Positions 18,887-29,645 of a DNA stretch of 64,000 bases are shown here, piece by piece. Each line of letters starts with the position of its first letter. The stretch's first letter is position 1. The stretch is from Excoecaria cochinchinensis (lineage: Eukaryota > Streptophyta > Magnoliopsida > Malpighiales > Euphorbiaceae), in assembly GCA_947683425.1 (NCBI GenBank), contig CANTUQ010000043.1, forward strand, positions 13,224,501 through 13,288,500. The letters run 5' to 3'. A program made the translations under genes and the position numbers. The notes beneath the pieces were generated by a model. It worked only from the letters and a program-made list of their open reading frames with translations, had not been told where the DNA came from and made no database searches.

Positions 18887-21241
18887 TGTGACGCGCGCCG
18901 GACCAGTAAGGCCCTCTTTGAACCCGCTTTTAGGATTCGAGCAATTGGTTCGCGTCTTTTTGATCTTGGGTTACACGAGACATTTTGGAATCCCCTACCC
19001 AATAGAACATTGGGAGGTTCATCTAATCCCATTAAACCTTTAGGCACCTTTGAGGCATTTTGGAGTCGCCACCCAATTTACAAGAAATTGGGAAAGGTCA
19101 TCTAACCTCGGGGTCTTAAACCAGAGAAAGTGTTCGGGACTTCCCATTTATTCATACCTTGGTTAAGTTTATAATTGAGCTTTGAATTTAGAGTTTCATC
19201 CTATTTCTCATTCATTTTAATGCAGTTTATTAAACCGCAGGTTGTCCACTTAAGGAAAGCAATAAATAAAATAGAATACATGAAAGTAAATACAACAAAA
19301 CTAGGGGCGGAATACAACCCCCATTGTAAACAAAATACAGATCATGCATAAATCGGGATATTCATTAATGGTGAGGACATTGGTCCTCGCATGCATATTA
19401 TTATGAAACAATTTTTATGTGATGATTTTGGATGGAGAAAATTGAGACATTGGTCCCATTTTTATTTAGAAAAAATACCAAGTTAATTAATAAAAATGGT
19501 TTAGTGACTTTCTTTCTAGCGGGCCTAAATAAATAATTTTACAAGAAAATTATATGGCAAAAATAAATAAAAAAGCCAAATAAACAAAATATTACAGATA
19601 AAGAAAATAAATATTCCGAACGAGCCTTTTGGACCTCCCCGTGTGCTCGCAAAAACGCCCAATCAAAAAATAAGTTTAGACATAAAAAACAAAATACAAA
19701 TAAAATAATGTTAGTAATTAAATCAATTAAATCAATTAAACATACAGAATAATGAATAACAAATTAAAATAAAATAAGATGACATGAAAAGAATGATAAT
19801 TGAATCAAAATGTTAACAAACTAAAATAAAATGAGAAACATGCATTATATATGATAAAAGATTAAACGATGTGACGAAAATAAAATAAAACATGTTAATT
19901 AATTAATACATGAAAATATACACATGATAAAAATAATGAAAATAAACAAATAATTGAATAAACAATAAATATAACATGTAACAATGATAAAAAAAAATGA
20001 TAAAAATTAGTAGATAAAAGAATGATGAAAATAATAATGATATATGACAAGGTTAATTGATGTGTTCATAATTAATATAAACTATTTACATGGCAAAAAA
20101 TGATTAACAAAAATTAATTAATTATTTACATGCTGAAAAATAATGATGAATCAAAATAGAATAGATTATTTACATGTTAGGAATTAAAAGAAAACAATAT
20201 TCACATGAATAAAAATAAAATCATATATAAAACAATTAAATAGAACAAATATAAAATCAATACAACAAATGAATAAATCAATAAAAATAATAAAATATAC
20301 ATGAATAAATTAAATATAAATAAGATAAAAGAAAATAAAAATTAAGCCTAGAATATTTACCCTCAGAATATTGGGTTTGATGAAGGAAAAGTGATGATTT
20401 TCCGGAAAATTACTTGAAGAATGAATTAATTTAGCAATAAAATTAATTAGCTTTGTTTATGGAGGAAACAAAGAAATTAATTTGGATGCCCAAAGATGAA
20501 AAAGAATTAATTTGGAGATGAATCATTAATTTTTTGAGCCAAAAACAAAGAAATTAATTCAAAATAATTGAAAGAAGAATGATGAAATTCTTGAAGAAAA
20601 ATTAAAGAAGAAATCTGGAAATTTTTGATGTAAAAAATCAAGATGGTGGCTCCCTCCTAGGTTTTTCCCATCATAAAGAATATATAGGATGTAATAAAAG
20701 TGTTGCCCTAATTTAATTAGGGAAAACAATTCTATTTTAAACCAAATTCCTTTATTTTTGGGGATAAAATCAAGCTAATTAATTTAATTATCAAAAAGAA
20801 TATTTTAGAATTTTATTTGGACTCAAAAACCTTGATTTAGGGTGAAAAAAATCGGAAAAATGGGTAAAAAATCGAAAAAAACGGATGAAAATCGTAAAAA
20901 ACTGAAACAGTGGCTGTAGCGACGGGCACAGAGGGCGTCGCTAAAAGGAGGGACGGGCGTCGCTATAGGGCGTCGCCCGTCACCCAGCGCGAAGCGCGCT
21001 GCGCGTGCCTGACGCTCGCCAAAATTTTTTTTTATTTTCTAAATTTACTAAAATTAACATAATTTCAAACTTCCATTTTTCAAAATTAATTTTTAAAATA
21101 TTTTTTATTATTTTTCAAATTTTCACTCTAAAATGCAAATTTTCAAAGAAATCATCACTTTTAACCCTTTTACCCGTGACAAGACATCTTATCATCATTG
21201 GGTAACTTCTATCTAAGCTGACTCAGGACCCGATGTCTACA
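18887..21241 (-). repeat. LTR of element IV (2,355 bp)
   Basis: On the minus strand it starts TGTAGACATCGGGTCCTGAG and ends CGCGCGTCACA. CpG-rich palindromic text (GGGCGTCGCCCGTC, GCGCGAAGCGCGC) lies at 20,930-21,010, upstream of a CTATATAT box (minus, near 20,685). The CAAT-loop hairpin is at 19,388-19,373. A TGGCGACTCC core lies inside U5 near 19,060-19,075. Confidence 0.85.
19373..19388 (-). other. Conserved CAAW-loop hairpin, LTR IV copy
   Basis: On the minus strand it reads GAGGAC-CAAT-GTCCTC, again preceded by ATGCATGC. Confidence 0.65.
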
Positions 21242-22730
21242 CTCATGTTTTAATTTCAGGATTTACTGGACAATTAAAAGGTTGGTGGGACTACTATGTA
21301 TCCCATGAACAACAGCAGTATATATTAAGAGCTACTAAAACTATAATTAAAAGAGAAAATAATATGGAAACAGAAACAACTATAGACAATAGTATTAATA
21401 CTTTAATTTTGCTATCATGAAAATTTTTATAGGAGATCGTAGTCAATATCAAGATAGAAACTCATAAATACTACAAAATCTCACCTGTCCTAAATTACAA
21501 GATTTTAGATGGTATAAAGACTTATTTTTAACAAAAGTTATGATAAGATCAGATTGTAATAATTCATATTGGAAAGAAAAATTCATAGCAGGATTACCCA
21601 AACTTTTTGCAGAAAGAATTAGGAATAAGTTAAGATCTGATTATAATGATATTATTCCATATAATGATTTAACTTATGGCCAAATTATCAATTACATCAA
21701 TAAAGAAGATTTAGCTATATGTTCAGAAATAAAATTAAAAGCCAAATTGAAAAGAGATAGCCAAACTGGAAGAAGTGAATTAGGAGATTTTTGTCAACAG
21801 TATAGATATGAAAAAATCAGTGCACCATCCTCTAGAGCTAGAAGAAAAGGTAAGATAAGACGAAAATATAATCCTAGAAGAAGAACGCTTAGGCCCAGTT
21901 TTGATAAAGAAAAACCTAGCATAAAAAAGCCCAATAAAAGAGAGAATTTTCCCAAGAAAAAATCTTATAAGAAAACCTTTAAAAAAGATATAGTAATCTG
22001 TTATAAATGTGGTAAGCCAGGACATTATTCAAAAAATTGCAAAATGAGAAAAAAGGTTAATAGTTTAGATGCTTCAGAAGAGTTAAAAGAAAAGATTATG
22101 AAACTAGTAATAAATGATTCCTCGTCCTCGGACACAGAAAGTGATATTTCTGAATACTCAAAAAATGATTTAAATTTAATTAGTGATGATAATTCTAGTA
22201 GCAATTCAGAAATTTGTGAATGTATAGGAACATGTCAGTGTAATCAGATAAATATGCTAAATAATGAATAAGAATTTTTACTAGATATAATAGATAAAAT
22301 TGATGACCCAGAAGTAAAAAGGAACTATTTACTTAAACTAAGAGAGTTAATAGGACAAAGGGAGCGAAAATATTATAAACCCTATAATTTTAATGAGATC
22401 TGTCAGAGATTTAAGCAGGTTAAGAAAGAATCCTCTATTCAAGATCTTCAAGAAGAAGTTAGGAATTTAAAGCAAGATATAAGCTCATTAAAAGGAAGAG
22501 TCCAAACCATAGAGGAAGAAAACCTTAAAAATAGTCTAGGAAAATTATTCTTAGATAAAAATAAGGCGTCCACCTCTTTAGTAATAAAAGAACCTGAAGG
22601 AAAGGAAGAGTATGTCAACAGCATATCTAAAGTAAATTATCAACGATGGTATGTTAAGTTAAATATAGTTATAAATGATGATTTTCATCTCTCAACTTTA
22701 GCTTTAATAGATAGCGGGGCTGATCAGAAC

Positions 22731-24416
22731 TAGACCTTCCTGAATACATTTATTACTAGTTTCATAATCTTTTCTTTTAACTCTCCTGAAGCATCTAAAC
22801 TATTAACCTTTTTTCTCATTTTGCAATTTTTTGAATAATGTCCTGGCTTACCACATTTATAACATATTACTATATCTTTTTTAAAGGTTTTTTTATAAGA
22901 TTTTTTCTTGGGAAAATTCTCTCTTTTATTGGGCTTTTTTATGTTAGGTTTTTCTTTATCAAAACTGGGCCTAAACGTTCTTCTTCTAGGATTATAGTTT
23001 CGTCTTATCTTACCTTTTCTTCTAACTCTAGAGGATGGTGCACTGATTTTTTTTATATCCATACCGTTGACAAAAATCTCCTAATTCACTTCTTCCAGTT
23101 TGGCTATCTCTTTTCAATTTGGCTTTTAATTTTATTTCTAAACATATAGCTAAACCTTCTTTATTGATGTAATTGATAATTTGGCCATAAGTTAAATCAT
23201 TATAGGGAATAATATCATTATAATCAAATCTTAACTTATTCCTAATTCTTTCTGCAAACAGTTTGGGTAATCCTGCTATGAATCTTTCTTTCCAATATGA
23301 ATTAATTATGACAATCTAATCTTGTCATAACTTTTGTTAAAAATAAGTCTTTATACCATCTAAAATCTTGTAATTTAGGACAGGTGAGATTTTGTAGTAT
23401 TTCTGAGTTTCTGTCTTGATATTGACTAGGATCTCCTATAAAACTTTTCATGATAGCAAAAATTAAAGTATTAATACTATCATCTATAGTTGTTTCTGTT
23501 TCCATATTATTTTCTCTTTTAATTATAGTTTTAGTAGCTCTTAATATATACTGTTGTTGTTCGTGGGATACATAGTAGTCCCACCAACCTTTTAATTGTC
23601 CAGTAAATCCTGAAATTAAAACCTGAGCGATCTGACTTTCACTATTACCCATGGACCTATAGGCACTAGCTGCCGTGGTCATTTCTTGTAAGAGATTTAA
23701 TATCATGTATTCTGACTGTCCGTCTATATTCCATTCGTATACAGATTTTTCATCAAAACTAGCTTGATGAATTGTTTCTCTTTCTCCAAATTGAGTATCA
23801 GGAGGAGTAGGCCTAGAATAGTAATTTCTAGTGGTAGGTAAAGGAGCATTTCTTCTTAATTTATTAATTTCTCAGGGCTTATTAGTATTAAATTGATCAA
23901 ACTGAATTTCTAGATTAGTTACAAGGTTTTCTTCTGACTCAGAGTTTTCATCTTTATTTATTACTGCTACTTGATTATCCTTTTGTTTATTATCCGTAAT
24001 TATCTTAGAGTCATTTAGGTTAAGATTTCCTAATTTTTCTTCTATCTTCCTTAATATAGACTCTTCTTTACTTAATTTAATAATTGGTCCTATAAATTCG
24101 AAAGGCTTAAATAAAGGTTTTTATTCTAAGGTAAATGGTTTTGTAGATTCTATTTGATGGGGTTTGTGTACTACCGTTTCTATTATGTTTAATCGATTTC
24201 CTATGGTTTCCAAGGTTTGATTAGTAAAATTGTTTTGAATTATAATGTGTTGTACTCTTTTTTTCTGTTGAGTCTTTCTTTTTTATTTCTACAAAAGGTA
24301 CTACTATATATTCTCAATCGTTTTTATTTAATATTATATTTTCTAAAGGAGGATGTATAGATATTACTCTTTTATCGTTGGCTAAATTCTAGAGTTTTCC
24401 TACTTTACTTGACATT
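22731..24416 (-). pseudogene. Pararetrovirus coat protein region, minus arm
   Basis: It matches the plus arm in reverse: N-terminal part 24,416-23,707 (several frameshifts), a clean middle 23,706-23,302 (GFTGQLKGWWDYYVSHEQQ) and a basic plus CCHC zinc knuckle part 23,062-22,731. It then jumps from KLVIN directly to a short protease-region block (about 22,757-22,731), so about 600 bp present in the plus arm is deleted here. The middle stretch is uninterrupted by element IV and defines that insertion site. Confidence 0.8.
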
Positions 24417-24798
24417 TTAGTTCCCTTTCAAAGGGGTAATTAATATTATTATAATGACAAAAATTTTCAAACCACAAAAATAAAGGAATATTGATCTTTT
24501 GAGTTTCCATATCTTTGTACCATATTTCTCTAAATTTTTCTAATTCATTTTGCGAAATATCATTTTTATTATAAATTCAACTGGGAAAAGGTTTCCATTT
24601 GTGATCTTGTTGGTCTTACTGAAGATTCGTTTTCTTCTGTGTAAATAGGCCTAGGTATATTTCCTCTGAAATCTATTCCTCTTATATCTAAGTTTCTAGC
24701 TGAAGCAGAACGTTGTATAGTATTCGCTGAAGTAGAGGGCCTATTATTAGAATATACTGAATGCCTTCCCGTCTGAGGAGTATTTGAGAAATCTATGT

Positions 24799-25530
24799 CT
24801 ACATATCCGTCCGTAGTTCAATTATTCTAGAAGTTTGATTATCTAAGTCTATTAATCTAGGCTCAGTAACTTCCTGAAGGTTCCATCTAGTAGATCTAGT
24901 TATTTCGTCCCATTTTAATCTTTTAGCTATCTGAATATTAGAGTGTGCTCTATTTCCTTCGAAAATAATTGTTTCATTTTTTGTTAAAGTATTAACTGAT
25001 TTTGGATTTATTGAAGTAGTCATAACTTTATAATATACCCTGTATATTATTGTTATAGCTTTAACATCTTTTTTAACATTTAAATTTTTTGTTTTAACTG
25101 TCAAAGTTAGAGTATCCATTAAATGTCTGTCAAATAAACTAAGAGTAAATCCTTGGTAACAATTGAAGTAAACTGGTCCATTAGCTAAATTTGTTTCTAC
25201 CATTGCAAGCAAGGAATTTAAAAAATCTAAATGTCTAGCATCTCTTAAACACATTAAAACGGGAACATCTAATCCTAACCTGAATAAAGGCCCTATATGT
25301 AAAAATCTATATTTATTTCTTCTATGACCAGTAATTGCTTCTTCTGAGAATAATTGAATGCTAGAGTGTTCTTGATTAATTGGTAATGTTTGTTCAGTTG
25401 TTTTAATAGAGTAATTTGACATAAAATCAAAAGTTCCTATTGAATATATTGTTTTAATATTCTGTTTAGGTATAGTCCAATTATGTAAGTCTTGTTCTAC
25501 TTTATCTATATTAATTTCTAAAGAATTCAT
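24799..25530 (-). CDS. Pararetrovirus movement protein (endogenous, intact ORF)
   Basis: This is an open frame of 243 codons. The text LFRLGLDVPVLMCLRDARH and GPVYFNCYQGFTLSLFD followed by LTLTVKT fits the 30K-type movement protein of Caulimoviridae, which opens plasmodesmata for cell-to-cell spread. It lies upstream of the minus-arm coat region in the usual MP-coat order, in the same direction, with a degraded 380-bp link (24,417-24,798). The ORF is open, but nothing around it is functional, and no promoter is evident. Genus cannot be assigned by eye; petuvirus- or florendovirus-like is the best guess. Confidence 0.72.
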   Translation of the reverse strand: MNSLEINIDKVEQDLHNWTIPKQNIKTIYSIGTFDFMSNYSIKTTEQTLPINQEHSSIQLFSEEAITGHRRNKYRFLHIGPLFRLGLDVPVLMCLRDARHLDFLNSLLAMVETNLANGPVYFNCYQGFTLSLFDRHLMDTLTLTVKTKNLNVKKDVKAITIIYRVYYKVMTTSINPKSVNTLTKNETIIFEGNRAHSNIQIAKRLKWDEITRSTRWNLQEVTEPRLIDLDNQTSRIIELRTDM

Positions 25531-25806
25531 ATCGAAGGGATAAGGATTACTTATATTTTAGTTCGTATCAGAACTAGAACCTAGTTCTCTATCAGAGAGG
25601 ATTCTAGATAATCTAGTTATAATAGCTTATTTTAACTAAATTTGCTTAAAAATAATTAATAGTAGAGATTGAACCTGAGAGTATTCATGGGACCACCTTA
25701 TGCCTCACCTGGGCTACTGGCTAACCAACGCATGCCTTCAAGGCTGACCAACGTTTCCTACCCTCCTAAACTATCTTCTCTGCAACTATTTCTAAAGTAA
25801 ACTTAA
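25531..25806. other. Non-coding DNA between pararetrovirus copies
   Basis: It could be viral leader or host spacer; I see no gene. GTATCAGAACTAGAACC near 25,567 recalls a tRNA-Met PBS core only loosely, and on the opposite strand to the movement protein. Confidence 0.4.
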
Positions 25807-27560
25807 TTAAAATAACCATTCTAAATATACATATATACATATATATATATATATGTATATATGTATATGTATACGCATATACATATACATATACATATAT
25901 ATGTATATACATATATATATCATAGGACAAGCGAACTCAAATATTATATCTTTTCCTAAAACCTTTGTAGATAATCCATTATTACAAACCTGAAAAGAGT
26001 AGAGCATAGTTATAAAAGGTGTTCCTAGAATTACTCCTGAATTTAAATTCTTAATTAGAATTAGCTGAGTTTTATAGCAATAACCTTTATTACATATTTT
26101 AACCTTAGATAACTTATAATTTATATATAATTTTGAACCGTTGGCTGAGCTAAGTCTTTCTGAAGTTTTTTCATAATATTTAGTTCAGACTAAACCTTCT
26201 TGAATACAATTCTGATCGGCACCGCTATCTATTAAGGCTAGGGTAGAAAGATGGAAATCGTCACTTATGACTATATCTAATTTAACATACCACAGAAGTC
26301 TAATTATATAGAGTGGAGTTGATCATTCTCGAATCGATGAGCTCTTCTTGTTTGATAAGAAGGAATCTTAATAATTAAATTGCTTGAAATCTTGTCCGCT
26401 ATTAACTTCTGATAATGCATAATGGAAAGCTGAGTCATCTGGACTTTTGTGATAATGGAGATAGTGCTTGTCTTGAAGATTGAAAAGAAAGCTGATAAAT
26501 ATTCTAATGAGCTGGAAAGTATCCTTGCATTATTAAAGTTGGAGAATCTTTACTGTTGATACCTGCAGAAAAAGTTAGTTTATTACTAAGTTTCTTATTT
26601 TTTCTTCTAGTTCTTCTGAGGCATCTAAATTATTAACCTTTTTCTTCATTTTACAATTTTTTGAATAATGTCCTGGTCTGCCACACTTATAGCAAATTAT
26701 TATATCTTTCCTATTGGGCCGTTTATTTTTATAAGATTTTTTCTTAGGATATGTTTTACTTTTGTTGGGCCTTTCTAATTCTATATTGGGCCTAAAAGTT
26801 CTTCTTTTAGGATTATATCTACGTTTTATTTTATTCTTCCTTTTTACTCGGGTCGAAGGTGCACTAATTCTCTCATATCCATACTGTTGACAAAAATCTC
26901 CTAATTCGTTTCTACCACTAATATTTTCTCTTTTTAATTTTGCTTTAAGTTTCATGTCGGAACATATAGCTAATCCTTCTTTATTTATATGATTTATGAT
27001 TTGGCCATAAGTTAAATCTTGATAAGGAATTACGTCATTATATTCAGATCTTAATCTATTTCTAATTTTTTCAGCAAATAATTTAGGTAATCCTGCTATA
27101 AATATTTCTTTCCAGTAAGAATTGCTATAATCATAAATGGCTTAAAAAATGGTTTTTCTTCTATGAAAGGCAGTTTAGGAATGATAGTTTCAATCTGATG
27201 TGGTTTTTGTATTATCGTTTCTATTCTGTTGAGTTGACTACCTATTATTTCTAAAGTTTGATTAGTAAAATTGTTTTGAAGTATTATGTATTGAATTCTT
27301 TTATCTCGAGAATCTTCTTCTTTTAACTCTGCAAAGGGTATTCGTATATAATCTTGATCATTTTTTCTAAATACTATATCTTCTAGTGGAGGATGGATAG
27401 AACAATCCTTTCATCTTTGGCCAAATTCCAAAGTTTTCCTACTTTATTTAACATTCTTAATTCCTTTTCAAAGGGATAATCAATATTACTATAGTAACAA
27501 TAATTTTCAAAACATAAGAATAAAGGAATATTAATCTTTTGATTTTCCATATCTTTATAC
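25807..27560 (-). pseudogene. Third, divergent pararetrovirus copy, rearranged
   Basis: Minus-strand order: N-terminal coat text near 27,560-27,400 (ELRMLNKVGKLWNLAKDER), degraded coat text to 27,130, a jump to YWKE.. text, a basic plus CCHC knuckle region (26,955-26,575; CYKCGRPGHYSKNC), about 270 bp I cannot place (26,300-26,570), protease text (ALIDSGADQN near 26,230) and protease C-terminal text to 25,807. It differs from the two-arm copies at many residues, so it is a separate insertion or an older variant. Confidence 0.75.
25829..25921. repeat. ATGTAT/ATAC-type microsatellite
   Basis: Alternating purine-pyrimidine (TA, TATG, CATA) units; they inflate an ORF in the third pararetrovirus copy. 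Confidence 0.85.
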
Positions 27561-27599
27561 CATAATTTTCTGAATATGTACATATGTACATATGTACGT

Positions 27600-27600
<1 letters not shown>

Positions 27601-27639
<39 letters not shown>

Positions 27640-27680
27640 GACAAAGATATACATATATATACATATATACATATATGATA
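27601..27680. repeat. CA then TA/CATA microsatellite
   Basis: Fifteen CA units (27,601-27,630), followed by TATATATATG and ATACATATAT units. The apparent Val/Cys-rich ORFs across it are artefacts. Confidence 0.9.
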
Positions 27681-27699
27681 AAGATTGAGAGAAAGATAT

Positions 27700-28932
27700 G
27701 ATAAGTATAGTAGCCTGCATCTTTGTCTTGGTCGTGGATAAATAGTCATTTTTAGCAGGGGTATGGTTGCAACTGCCATAGCTTACACTCTTTTATAGTG
27801 TCTGTAGTCATGACACTAATTGTGTCCATAGCTTCTTTTGCGATGATAATGTCTCCATAGTATCAATACTGAATATGCAGTATCCATAGTTGATAGCCTA
27901 ATGGTATGCATAGCTCTCATTATCCACATCTATATATAGTATACAGGCTAATCACAGTAAAAGAGAACAAGATAATATGAAAAGACATGATATAAAATAG
28001 ATGAAATAGGGTTTACATGATTATTGTACATGAATACTTGTCGATATATGCAACTGCTTCATATGTGAAAAATAATTAACAAACATTACTTGATAATAAT
28101 ATAGAAACATATAGACATATGTTTATAAATATATATGTATGCATATTGGTACACGCAAATGTATGATATATGAAAATATACTGACACATATGAATATGGA
28201 ATAATTTATATTTGACCATGATTACATGAACTGTGAATGAATATGTGAACATTATCTGAAAGTAATATTGAATTTTGTTTATATTTCTACATGAGATGTT
28301 ATTAAGGAAAGAATTGATGTAGGATATACATGAGGTAGAAAAGTTCACTGAAGAAGAAAGTCAAGTGTACAAGTCTCTACTATTATTATACGAAAATAAT
28401 TTGACATATGTGACTTAGATGTGTGTATGTATGTGTAGTATGATTTGTGAATTGAATATGGAGCTTTAATTAAAAAGAGATTACATAAATTAAATAACAC
28501 ACATGACATGGAGATGAATAATAATTGTGGAAATTCTTGTTTTATTTTGATGACTTCTGTGAGAAGTCGTCTACATCATATTCTTTCACCACTAAACTTG
28601 TAAGCTTAGCATGGATTTTTATCCGTGTAGGTTCGGATGAGAGTACCAACTTCAGGGATATCCTACAATCTTAAGATCCAGCACAAGAAGAGAATTTTGA
28701 GTATGAGGTTTTTAAAATGTTGTAGTTTATTTATGATATGTATTTAAATGGTTGTAAAATTAGATGCAAAATTTTATTTGTAATATGTAAAAGACATGTA
28801 TATGCATAGGATATAATAATACCATGCCTAGGCTATTAGTCATAAATGGATATGATAAGATGCTAACGGTATTGATATGAGAATATTTGCTAGATGTGCA
28901 GGAGTTATAGGTTTTGTATAGGGGGTGTTACA
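27700..28932 (+). repeat. Right part of a Tekay/Del-like LTR
   Basis: It ends GTATAGGGGGTGTTACA at 28,932. Its layout (GTCGTGGATAAATAG, stepped TCCATAG repeats, CACTAAACTTGTAAGCTTAGCA, GGTTCGGATGAG) parallels the solo LTR at 29,646-31,632 and the fragment at 9,579-11,000. The left limit is uncertain because the third pararetrovirus copy and a microsatellite precede it. I see no genes. Confidence 0.45.
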
Positions 28933-29495
28933 CAACCCCTCATCTTCTTTAGAAACGACATTGTTTCTTTTTTTCTTTGCCCAAACTGCTACCAGTTTGG
29001 ATGGGTTTTCTTCCTCCCCCTTTGTTGCATTCTAACAAGTTCTCCAACTCCCATCTTCTTCTCTTTCTTAGTTTTTCACACCGGGCTATTAGAACCCGTC
29101 TTCTGCCGCTGTGAAGAGTGCCACCGATGCTAACTCCTCTTCTTCCCTCCCTCTTCAACATTGCAACAATAGCAATAGCTTCTTATCTTTCTTTTTTCTG
29201 CATTTTATGCTTTCCTCACAACCCACTTGCCATTTTCCTTCGCCACCGACCACCAGAGCCATGTTTTCTTCTTCAATTACCAATGGCAACTGAGAGACAA
29301 AGTTCTAGCTGCTAAAGATTTGAAACTAGAAGGAAAATGAGAAGAAGAAATCGAATTTTGTTAGAGATTTAAAATTTTTTAAAAAATTAGTTGATAGCTA
29401 ATTCATTTTTATTTTATATTTAGACTATAATAATATTTTATTAATTATTTTTTCAATTATTTACATAAATATTTTTTTAATAATAATAATAATAA

Positions 29496-29527
<32 letters not shown>

Positions 29528-29640
29528 AATGAGGTATTCGTTTATACACATATAATATTATATGTACACATATAATATTATATAAGAATAAATATATATT
29601 TTCTCTTATATAAGATTATATGTGTACATATATACACATA
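28933..29640. other. Unassigned spacer with TAG microsatellite
   Basis: No gene is supported; short ORFs in the CT-rich 28,940-29,300 part look like chance. A (TAG)n run lies at 29,495-29,527, and a 20-bp motif (ACACATATAATATTATATGT) is tandemly doubled near 29,545-29,585. Confidence 0.5.
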
Positions 29641-29645
29641 TATAT

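Larger units (their letters stand above)
18715..21241 (-). mobile_element. Element IV: one-LTR Tat derivative with U3-like tips at both ends
   Basis: It is a 2,527-bp insert in pararetrovirus coat sequence, flanked by CTCAG (18,710-18,714) and CTCAT (21,242-21,246). The uninterrupted homologous sequence in the minus arm confirms the insertion point. On the minus strand it has one LTR (21,241-18,887), a PBS (18,885-18,868) and about 150 bp of leader. Its far end is CCCCGGTGTCTACA, the reverse complement of the U3 tip TGTAGACACCGGGG, instead of a second LTR ending in GTCACA. It encodes nothing. Confidence 0.75.
17923..22730 (+). pseudogene. Pararetrovirus coat protein to protease region, plus arm, split by element IV
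   Basis: Pieces: 17,923-18,714 (N-terminal coat region; open), 21,247-21,540 (broken frame) and 21,540-22,730 (C-terminal coat region). The latter has a basic stretch, a CCHC zinc knuckle (CYKCGKPGHYSKNC), an acidic Ser/Asp-rich tail, a TAA at 22,269, a coiled-coil stretch and the first motif of a retroviral-type aspartic protease (ALIDSGADQ) just before the frame ends at TAG 22,731. In this virus family the coat protein encapsidates DNA and the protease processes the polyprotein. The frame is interrupted by the element IV insertion at 18,714/18,715 and by several stops. The copy stops exactly at the inversion junction. Confidence 0.8.
17892..25560. mobile_element. Inverted pair of endogenous pararetrovirus (Caulimoviridae) copies
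   Basis: A plus-strand arm (17,892-22,730, split by element IV) and a minus-strand arm (25,560-22,731) carry the same viral region in opposite directions and meet near 22,730, inside the start of the protease region. The plus arm has coat-protein-type and protease text. The minus arm has coat-protein text plus a movement protein. The left arm is cut at 17,892 by LTR III. Many stops and frameshifts show that these are old, inactive genomic copies. Neither arm has a reverse transcriptase domain in this window. Confidence 0.8.

Noticed and set aside
25560..25600. tRNA-Met-like primer site GTATCAGAAC near the pararetrovirus movement protein
   Set aside because: It only partly matches TGGTATCAGAGC and is on the strand opposite to the viral genes.
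27383..27779. ORFs with long Val-Cys or Tyr-Ile-Cys runs
   Set aside because: They come from CA and TA microsatellites.
28894..29315. Possible small host gene with Cys-rich frames after the LTR fragment
   Set aside because: Short overlapping frames on both strands in CT-rich DNA, without splice logic or family motifs.
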